Program-made: the position numbers and the translations under genes
The notes under the pieces: model-generated
The model's database searches: none
The model's input: only the letters and a program-made list of their open reading frames with translations
What the model was told of the DNA's origin: nothing
Shown here: one piece after another, positions 57,677 through 64,000 of the stretch
Position numbering within the stretch: the stretch's first letter is position 1
Layout: each line of letters opens with the position of its first letter
Assembly (NCBI GenBank): GCA_013399695.1
Contig: VXAU01003156.1
Span: 3,839,380 to 3,903,379 of the forward strand
Origin: Formicarius rufipectus
Lineage: Eukaryota > Chordata > Aves > Passeriformes > Formicariidae
Length of the DNA: 64,000 bases
Direction of reading: 5' to 3'

Positions 57677-57988
57677 TTAAGGTTGGTGTTTGCACTCATC
57701 AATCATCCCTTTTCGGGTCGATACCTCCTTTAGGACAAATATAAGGAGGACTGAGAGGCTGAAGGCCAGAACGGAATAAGCAACATCAGCGTTTGATTCT
57801 TTTTTACTGGTGGTTAAAGTGTATGATCTAAAATAAATCACTCCAGGAAGCTCAGGACTTCTTTCCAGTGTCTTCAGCCTGGTATTCCTTCTGCCCATTC
57901 CCTGCTTCTTGTCTTCCACAGGGTGAGACCTGCTCACTCTTGCCATCTGTCCTGTCAGTGTGGTAAGCAGGAGGAGGAGGAATAACAT
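57677..57988 (-). CDS. candidate small signal-peptide/membrane protein, unidentified
   Basis: A 103-residue frame opening with ATG (57988-57986) and ending in TAA. Residues 1-14 are strongly hydrophobic (MLFLLLLLTTLTGQ), like a signal peptide. Residues about 69-86 (VAYSVLAFSLSVLLIFVL) could span a membrane and are followed by a basic, hydrophilic tail. The middle is polar, with a dibasic GRRNTR near residues 32-37. Upstream on the same strand a pyrimidine-rich stretch ends in CCACCCCAG (AG at 58010-58009), a plausible splice acceptor. Against it: the ATG context is weak, I do not recognise the family, frames this long occur by chance here, and no conservation could be checked. It could also be a terminal exon or nothing. 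Confidence 0.22.
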   Translation of the reverse strand: MLFLLLLLTTLTGQMARVSRSHPVEDKKQGMGRRNTRLKTLERSPELPGVIYFRSYTLTTSKKESNADVAYSVLAFSLSVLLIFVLKEVSTRKGMIDECKHQP

Positions 57989-58061
57989 CTGAGTCCCAGT
58001 AGAGCCCACTGGGGTGGACAACAGGAGAGTGAGAGTGGTTTAAGGGGACAAGGGGATTGGG

Positions 58062-58415
58062 ATGTCCTTGGAGTTGTTAAGGGAATGGAGCTGGGAAGGG
58101 GCTGGAGCAGCAGGAGAGGCTGAGGGAGCTGGGGGGGGTTGGGCTGTGCTCCAGGAACAGGGACAGGAGCAAAGGGAACAGCCTGGGGCTGGGACAGGAC
58201 AGGTGGGACAGCAGGAGGAATTCCTGCCTGGAAAGGGTGGTCAGGCACTGGCTTAGCTGCCCAGGGAGGTGGTGGAGTCCCCATCCCTGGAGGGATTTAA
58301 AAACTGAGTGGATGAGGGTCAACAGTGGCCTTGGCTGTGTTGCGGAAACAGGTGGACATGATGATCTTAGAGGGCTTTTCCAACCTAAAATATTTGGTGA
58401 TTCTGAAGAAGTTTC
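58062..58415 (+). mobile_element. CR1 LINE 3' part
   Basis: Sense CR1: GAGCTGGGAAGGGGCTGGAG, GGAGGAATTCCTGCCTGGAA, CAGGGAGGTGGTGGAGTCCC and a degraded tail TTTCCAACCTAAAATATTTG. It is the same subfamily as 25565-26030 in reverse. Confidence 0.92.
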
Positions 58416-58435
58416 CTTAGAGGTAGAACTTGGCA

Positions 58436-58490
58436 TTAAGGGTTGGACTTGATGAGCTTGGAAGTCTTTTTCAATGACTCTGATTCTCTG
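58436..58490 (+). mobile_element. CR1 terminal fragment
   Basis: TTAAGGGTTGGACTTGATGA and a degraded GACTCTGATTCTCTGG: a second CR1 3' end right after the previous one. Confidence 0.75.
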
Positions 58491-59549
58491 GCAGTGTCCA
58501 GGTGAGCATGGTGGCAGGTGACTCCAACTCCCATCTTTGCTTTCTTTCACTACCATTCTCAGTAGATATGGCAGATGTTGACGCTGGTGCCCGGTTTTTA
58601 GGGATCGTTGATCTAAGAATCCTGAGTCAAACTTTTCTCATGTCACAGCTGATGAATTTCAGCCTGGATCCTGTGTGGGACTTGTGTGTAATCGCATCAC
58701 CACCAGGAGGTCAGGGGTGCTTGGGAAGTGCCCAAGTCGTGGGAAGTGAGGGGGGTCAGCAGAGTTGGTCTGTTGAGAGCCTGGAGAATGAATATTTCCT
58801 CGTTCATACTTCAGAGAGAGCCCCTCTGTCTATTCCCATCTTTATTCATCATCATCATCATCATCATCATTATTTATTAATTAGGTGTCTTTGCCACGCC
58901 AACAGTGTGAGCTCATGTCTGGACCTGAGTGCATCCATAATTAATTGCTGACTGTTGTGTTATGTTGTTGTGAGTGAAGAAGTGATGACTCTCAACAAAA
59001 AGCTGCTGGAAATTCACATACTCCAGCCACAATCCAACTGCTCCCTGAGCAGGAGGAAGATCTGGAGTCAAACATGTTGACCATGTGCCTTTCAGGGATA
59101 CAAGTTTGCCCAGCACCTTGAGAAATGAAGGCTCCTCTATCACCCTGTCAGAAATCCTCCCTAACAGCTCAGAATCAAATAGAACTTTGCCTTTTAACAA
59201 CAACTTACCCCCTCCCCCTCCCCCTGCTCTGCTGCCCTTCCAACGAGGAGCAAAGAAGATCTCATGCATAAAACAAAAAGGAAGAAAGGCACAAAGAAGT
59301 CACTTGAATTCCCCTGAAATGTCACCTTGTGAGTTGGGGGTTATGGAGGCAGTTCCTCTGACAAATCTGCTATTGGAGGCAGGAACATTCCAGGGCCTGA
59401 AGAACTTCTGCTGGAGGGGCTGTGCTCTGAGGGGTGTGTGGAGTGCTCCACTCCTTAGGGCCACACAGATAAATGCATTCCTAGGCTCTGGAGAACACTG
59501 GAGAGGGACATCAATCCACACTGTTTGAGCTGCACAGTTCCCTGAAAAG
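58491..59549. other. unannotated sequence with a (CAT)8
   Basis: Includes the trinucleotide repeat at 58847-58870. A plus-strand frame across it encodes a His run but has no other content. Confidence 0.4.
58847..58870. repeat. (CAT)8 microsatellite
   Basis: Eight perfect CAT units followed by an AT-rich stretch. Confidence 0.97.
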
Positions 59550-59554
59550 TCTTG

Positions 59555-60128
59555 TGTGCTGGTTTAGAGTTAAACTGGCAGGAGAAATGAACCCAACTCA
59601 GAATGGGATTGCAAGTCAGAAGAACAGTTTAATAAAAAAGATCACAAAATACACTGAGACAGAAGGAAAATCCATTTGTGCCACAAAAGCAGATGTACAG
59701 CCCAGCACAGCAGAGCACGAGCAGGATGGAGCTCACCAACCCCTGTGCTGAGCACCACGTGGGCCCCTTGAGTTCAGAGTAAAAAGAAAGAAGAAACCTG
59801 CTGGTGACAATGATGGTGGCAGTCTGGTTGTCAGTGGCCCTCACAGTCCTGTTGAGGCTCTGCTCCTCCTCTGGATCTGACCAGAGCTCCCAGTCCCCAA
59901 ACCCCAAGCTGATCTCTGCTTGGGCTCAGATGGGAACGCCCAGTCCCTCCCCCAGGGTGGGGAGTTTCACAATAGATGATTGACTCTGTGAGGTCAATCA
60001 GGGCATATTTTTGGCATCCCTGATGGTCCTGATGGTCCATGGTGAGCAGTTCATGAGAAATGACACAGAGGGTGTAGAATCCACCCCCACCCAGTGACAA
60101 ACTGGGCCTGGCTGCCATAACCAGGACA
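59555..60128 (-). mobile_element. solo LTR, family B copy B6
   Basis: It runs from TGTGCTGGTTTAGAGTTAAA to CATAACCAGGACA as written, with a CACGTG core at 59756-59761. About 160 bp around the CAGCTGCTGCCAATGG segment is deleted compared with B1. The flanks are TCTTG and TCTCA (3 of 5 match), so the target duplication is eroded or uncertain. Confidence 0.87.
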
Positions 60129-60179
60129 TCTCAGCATTCGGATGCACGGCAGCAGAGGCAGCGGGGACGTGGCCTTGGG

Positions 60180-60417
60180 CTGAGACAAGGCAGGGGCAGA
60201 TGGGACAGCAGGAGGAATTCCTGCCTGGAAAGGGTGGGCAGGCCCTGGAAGGGGCTGCCCAGGGTGGTTTGGAGTACCCAGCCCTGGAGGTGCCCAAGGC
60301 AGGACTGGCCGTGGCACTGAGTGCTCTGGGCTGGGGGTCAAGGTGGCATCAGGCACGGGGTGGGCTCCATGGGCTGGGAGGGCTTTTCCAACCTTAATGA
60401 TTCTGTGATTCCGGGAT
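60180..60417 (+). mobile_element. CR1 3' end
   Basis: CAGGAGGAATTCCTGCCTGG, GGCCCTGGAAGGGGCTGCCC, GGAGGTGCCCAAGGCAGGAC and the tail TTAATGATTCTGTGATTCCG. The tail is complete. Confidence 0.94.
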
Positions 60418-61102
60418 TTTTAACATGGAGACAGGAAGGTCTTTAACAGCTGGGAGTGGCAGTGGGCACAGGCCAGCAGAGTGTGAATCTGAGCAGGCCA
60501 GCATGACCTAATTCAGCCTGGGAATTCACTTTCCTTCTCCTCTCTCCAGCAATAATAATTTATATGCTGATCCTCCCCTTTTCCTGTTTTTTCAAGCTTT
60601 CTTCCATGCTTTTCCTTCCCAATGCCAGCACAGAGAGCATAAAGTGCAGACTCTCTTTGCTTGAAAGAATTGAAAAATGCACAGAGCTGCGTGAAACTCT
60701 GGGATCAAACACCAAGACTGAACCTGGAATTACAGCAGTTTGCCTTTTCTTATTAAAGGAGACATTTTTTATTTTGAAATCCAATGTGAAAAAATCAAAA
60801 CACATGATGTTAGTGACACGTTGCAGGTGTGAATATCTCAGTTCAGCTGTGTCTGTGCTGTCAGGAGCAGCATCTGTCTGGGGTCCACGGGGATTTATTG
60901 GCTTTTTCAGGTACCTCTGTACCCAGCAGCTTCATTGCAGTGTGTGTCCAGCCCTGGTGAGACAGATGGGCAGATGTGAAACACAAACCAATCAGCTGTT
61001 CATGAGCCAGACCTGCTCCCAGTTGCTCCTAAGCTTGGTTTAGTGCCTGTGTGACCCCATAAGTCCACACTGTGATCTTTGGTTTTCCCTGACTGGCCAG
61101 AG
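60418..61102. other. unannotated sequence
   Basis: A 159-codon frame at 60564-61043 (+) starts at a true ATG after a CTTCTCCTCTCTCCAG acceptor-like tract, but its product resembles nothing I know. I leave it uncalled. Confidence 0.35.
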
Positions 61103-61278
61103 TTGGAACCATAGAATGGTTTGTGTTGGAAGGGGCCTTAAAGATTATCTTATGCCCTTCCACGGGCAGGGACACCTTCCACCAGCCCAGGGTGCTCCAA
61201 GCCCCGTCCAACCCGGCCTTGACACTTCCAGGGATGAGGCAGCCACAGCTTCTCTGCCCACCCTGTGCCAGGGCCTGC
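61103..61278 (-). mobile_element. CR1, left part, split by LTR A6
   Basis: Tail GGAACCATAGAATGGTTTGTG, then GGCAGGGACACCTTCCACCA and CAGCCACAGCTTCTCTGCCC, ending CAGGGCCTGC at the LTR. The CR1 resumes at 61960. Confidence 0.94.
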
Positions 61279-61959
61279 TGTCATAGGTTTCTGTAGATGA
61301 ATTTTAGTAGAAGGAGAGGCTACCAGGGTGGCTGCTCTTAGAAGCTGCCAGAAGCTTCCCCTGTCCTGTGGAGCCAAGGACAGCCAGGGCCAGGAGGTGG
61401 CCAAAGCTGAGCCAATTAAGAATCACAGTCACACCTCTGGGACAACATGGTTAAGAATTGAGGAGTGTGGGGCAGTTGGAAATTCCAGCCATGAGTTAAC
61501 AATACAGAGACCAAGGTGGGAGCAGGAGGAGGAGAAGGAGGGACCCCACACTGGAGCAGGAGGGGAAGGACTGAAAGTTATTCCTCCCCCCCTGCAGCCC
61601 CTGGAGATCCATCGGGGTGCACAGACCCCACTGCCCCCCATGGAGTGACCCCCAGGACAAGAGCAATGGCAGCAACAACACCCACCTGCAAACCCCCATT
61701 CCCTGCTCCCTGGAACTGCTGGGAAGAGGGAGGAGTGGGAGGAAAAAGGTGTTCTTAGGACTGATTTATTTCTTACTTTTTAGTTTTATTACTTTTAGAT
61801 TTATTTCCTATCTTATTAGTAATAAATTCAAGTATTTATCCACTCTGAGTTTGCTTTGCCATTATCTCTCAGCTGTTTTTTGCCTTTTCTCCTTTTCCTT
61901 TCCCCCTGGGAAATGGGTGGCCTGGAGGTTTGAGTGGACACCGGGTGAAAACCACCACG
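61279..61959 (+). mobile_element. solo LTR, family A copy A6, short form, nested in CR1
   Basis: A 681-bp element from TGTCATAGGTTTCTGTAG to GAAAACCACCACG (last base mutated). It is flanked by a perfect 5-bp duplication, CCTGC, at 61274-61278 and 61960-61964. Removing it and one CCTGC restores the CR1 phrase GGGCCTGCCCACCCTCACAGG, which independently proves both ends. It lacks the 300-bp block of A2 and A3. Confidence 0.95.
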
Positions 61960-62160
61960 CCTGCCCACCCTCACAGGGAAGAATTTCTTCCCCATATCCC
62001 TTCTGGCAGTGGGAAGCCATTCCCTGTGTCCTGTCCCTCCATCCCTTGTCCCAAGTCCCTCTCCAGCTCTCCTGGAGCCCTGTTAGCCACTGGAAGGGGC
62101 TCTGAGGTCTCCCTGGAGCCTTCTCCTCTCCAGTTGAACCCCCCAAGCTCTCTCACACAT
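61960..62160 (-). mobile_element. CR1, right part, split by LTR A6
   Basis: CCCACCCTCACAGGGAAGAA, TTTCTTCCCCATATCCCTTC and CTTCTCCTCTCCAGTTGAAC continue the CR1 begun at 61103 after the target duplication. Confidence 0.93.
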
Positions 62161-62639
62161 ATTGCGCTACTTTAGAACACAATCTACCACAGGAAAGCAG
62201 CTGCCCCAGTGGCTCCATCCCTTCCCCAGAGGCTCCAGCACTGCCCGGCTGTGGGGCAGGAGCCGGGGGAGCCGCTCCCGCCCCGTCGGGAGCCGCAGAA
62301 CGGCAGAGCCGAGGATTTGCGGAGCCTCCAGCGGGAGCTGTGAATGTGTTCGACGTTCAGCTCCAACAAGGTCATTCACACCGCTCAGCATAATCCCGGC
62401 ACATTAGCGGGAGCGCTGTCCAATTCATTCGCACTCCATTAAGTGACTCGCCAGGCAGGTTTTCCTCCTCTCCACGACTTCTTTTTTCCCCCAGTCGCAC
62501 TCAGCGAGTCGTCTCTCAGGAGCACCGGCGCTGTGAGCATAACCCCTCCTGTCCTGCCGGACTGGCAGCTCCTTCCTCAGGGGGCTGGAAAACCGCAGGC
62601 TTCCAGGGGCACAGTGAAGGGGCAGCTCTAATCTCTGCC
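62161..62639. other. CpG-rich, repeat-poor block
   Basis: About 18 CpG between 62240 and 62430 (for example GGGAGCCGCTCCCGCCCCG, GTGTTCGACGTTCAGC, TTAGCGGGAGCGCTGTCC), then CATTCGCACTCCATTAAGTG and ACTCAGCGAGTCGTCTC. It is flanked by CpG-poor CR1 on both sides. It may be conserved regulatory DNA or a small CpG island; there is no splice or coding evidence for an exon. Confidence 0.38.
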
Positions 62640-62915
62640 CTGTGTGACCCCAGGGAAGGGCTGGAGCTGTGTCAGGACAGGGTCAGGTGGCATCTCAGCA
62701 AAAGGTCCTTCCCCCAGAGGGTGGTGGGCACTGACCAGGCTCCCCAGGGCAGTGGGCACAGCCCTGAGACTGCCAGAGCTGCAGGAGGGTTTGGATGATG
62801 CTCTGGGGCACAGGGCGTGACTCCTGGGGCTGATCCTGTGCAGGGCTGAGGGTTGGACCTGCTGATCCTTGGGGGTGTCCCTTCCAACCCAGCGTATCCT
62901 GGGATTCTGTGTTCT
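62640..62915 (+). mobile_element. CR1 3' end
   Basis: AGGGAAGGGCTGGAGCTGTG, CCCAGAGGGTGGTGGGCACT, GAGGGTTTGGATGATGCTCT and the tail ATCCTGGGATTCTGTG. Confidence 0.95.
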
Positions 62916-63825
62916 GCAGAGCTTGCAGATGGTTCCTGAGCTGGTTCCTGAGGGACACATTCTGGTGGGACAGGGAATCCCAGTGCCACAACTGGCTTGT
63001 GAACTGGACATACTTTTCCTTAAAGTGCAGGGGACAGGGACATCCCGTGGTCTCCATGCCCTGTGCTGGCTCTGGGATCTTCACCAGCACTGCTTGTTCA
63101 TCTTCACAAACGTCACTGACATTCCAAATGTCACCATTGTCCACATTTCATCTTTCCAGAGGAAAGTGGCAGCTGATTTTTCTTTGCCTTCCACCTTGGA
63201 ATTTCCATCAAACTTCCTGCAGACCCATTCCAGACTTGGTCTGGCAACAATGCAGTGCTGGGGGTTTGACAGCAACCTTTCCACTGAGTCAAAAGGTTCC
63301 CTTTGGGTTTGTCTCACTGACCTGATTTTGTGACAAAGCTCCAGGAGAATTTCCCTGCCTTGTCCTGCCGGGACAGGTGTCAGCTCTGCATGAGTTGGGC
63401 CAACCTGGGAGGGTTTCAGAAGGAAATCCTCACTGTCAATTTGATTGGAGAAGGGGTCAGCAGGAGAGGAGCGAACCAGTCTCCTGTGAGAGAGATAAGA
63501 TCCTTCTCCTGGTGTTGTCCATGAGCCACCTGTCCATTCAGGAATATTCCCAGCTGGGAGCACAGTCCAGTGTGCCAGGAGATAGAGGCCCTGTTTCCTG
63601 GAGCTGCCTTCAGTGGCTGTCCCCAGTTCAGACCTTTTCCTAGAGATGCTCCGTGTTTTCCTGATAGATTTTCGACCAGTAATCAGATCAGTAGACTGGG
63701 ATTGAGGGAAATCCTTCTATAGTTCTGATTCCTCCTCCCACAGAGTTTGTGACTCTGAATAACTGCCTGAGCCTCCTCTCTGTGTGTCTCTTCCCCCTTT
63801 CCCTCTTTGTCACACATGGTTAGAA
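62916..63825. other. unannotated sequence
   Basis: Frames on both strands (62869-63333 plus, 63081-63563 minus) overlap and carry no motif. No repeat recognised. Confidence 0.4.
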
Positions 63826-64000
63826 CACAAATCACAGAAAAATGTGTCAGAAGGGACCACCAGGATCATCAGGTCCATCCTCTCTTAGCAAAAGCAGAGT
63901 CTAGACAAGATGACCCAGCACCTTGTCCTTACAAGTTTCCAGCATTGAGGAATCCGTCACTTCCAGTGGCTGATTGTTCCCATTGTGAAAAATTTCCTCT
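63826..64000 (-). mobile_element. old CR1 fragment running off the window
   Basis: ACAAATCACAGAAAAATGTG, then CCACCAGGATCATCAGGTCC and, at the edge, AAAAATTTCCTCT. It fits an antisense CR1 tail and 3' UTR, but it is more diverged than the other copies. Confidence 0.6.

Noticed and set aside
56995..57702. 235-codon minus-strand frame
   Set aside because: Overlaps the candidate small membrane-protein frame in another phase and crosses a CR1 end; no motif.
58502..58951. Histidine-run protein
   Set aside because: The His run is simply (CAT)8 translated; no other coding signal.
60564..61043. 159-codon frame after an acceptor-like tract
   Set aside because: True ATG and pyrimidine tract, but the product has no recognisable feature and one short frame is not enough.

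Overview
This window reads as non-coding bird chromosome. The main evidence is a very high density of CR1 LINE 3' fragments (about 35 recognisable pieces on both strands, several still ending in the ATTCTGTGAT-type CR1 tail). There are also many bird-style solo LTRs and no Alu, L1 or B-type SINEs. A passerine is plausible because of the LTR load, but that is a guess. I find no confident protein-coding exon, rRNA, tRNA, CRISPR or operon structure. Most long open frames are by-products of GC-rich repeats read on one or the other strand.

Layout. 1-5.7 kb: poly(A) at the edge, diverged CR1 pieces and a first LTR (family A, copy A1). 5.7-11.8 kb: LTR A2, a 720-bp antisense CR1 and a CpG-rich, repeat-poor block near 11 kb. 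11.8-18.5 kb: several CR1s, including an opposed pair and one carrying a perfect 104-bp tandem duplication. 18.5-27.7 kb: LTR B1, LTR A3, more CR1 and the N-containing LTR A4 with a CAAA-rich expansion. 28.3-29.5 kb: the longest CR1, about 1.13 kb, with a broken reverse transcriptase remnant. 29.5-41 kb: a 13-bp minisatellite, LTRs B2 and B3 and low-repeat stretches. 41.5-42.6 kb: a CpG-rich block merging into a 640-bp minisatellite built on an 11-bp unit. 42.8-51 kb: CR1, LTR B4, a four-unit 73-90-bp tandem repeat and the gapped LTR A5. 50.8-51.8 kb: a CpG-rich block, then a complete solo LTR of ERVK type with a 6-bp target duplication. 52-64 kb: many CR1 3' ends, gapped LTR B5, LTR B6, a weak candidate for a small membrane protein on the minus strand at 57.7-58.0 kb, LTR A6 inserted into a CR1, and a strongly CpG-rich block at 62.2-62.6 kb.

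The best-supported result is the set of thirteen solo LTRs. Two families (A and B, six copies each) have TG...CA ends and, where intact, 5-bp target site duplications, which fits class III (ERVL-like) integration. One further LTR has a 6-bp duplication and a readable TATA/AATAAA layout. No internal retroviral genes lie beside any of them, so each appears to have lost its body by LTR-LTR recombination. Three single-N positions all fall inside these LTRs and coincide with missing internal sequence, so they look like assembly gaps. Gene-free stretches are listed with what they hold. Several repeat-poor, CpG-rich blocks could be conserved regulatory DNA, but only a multi-species alignment can tell.
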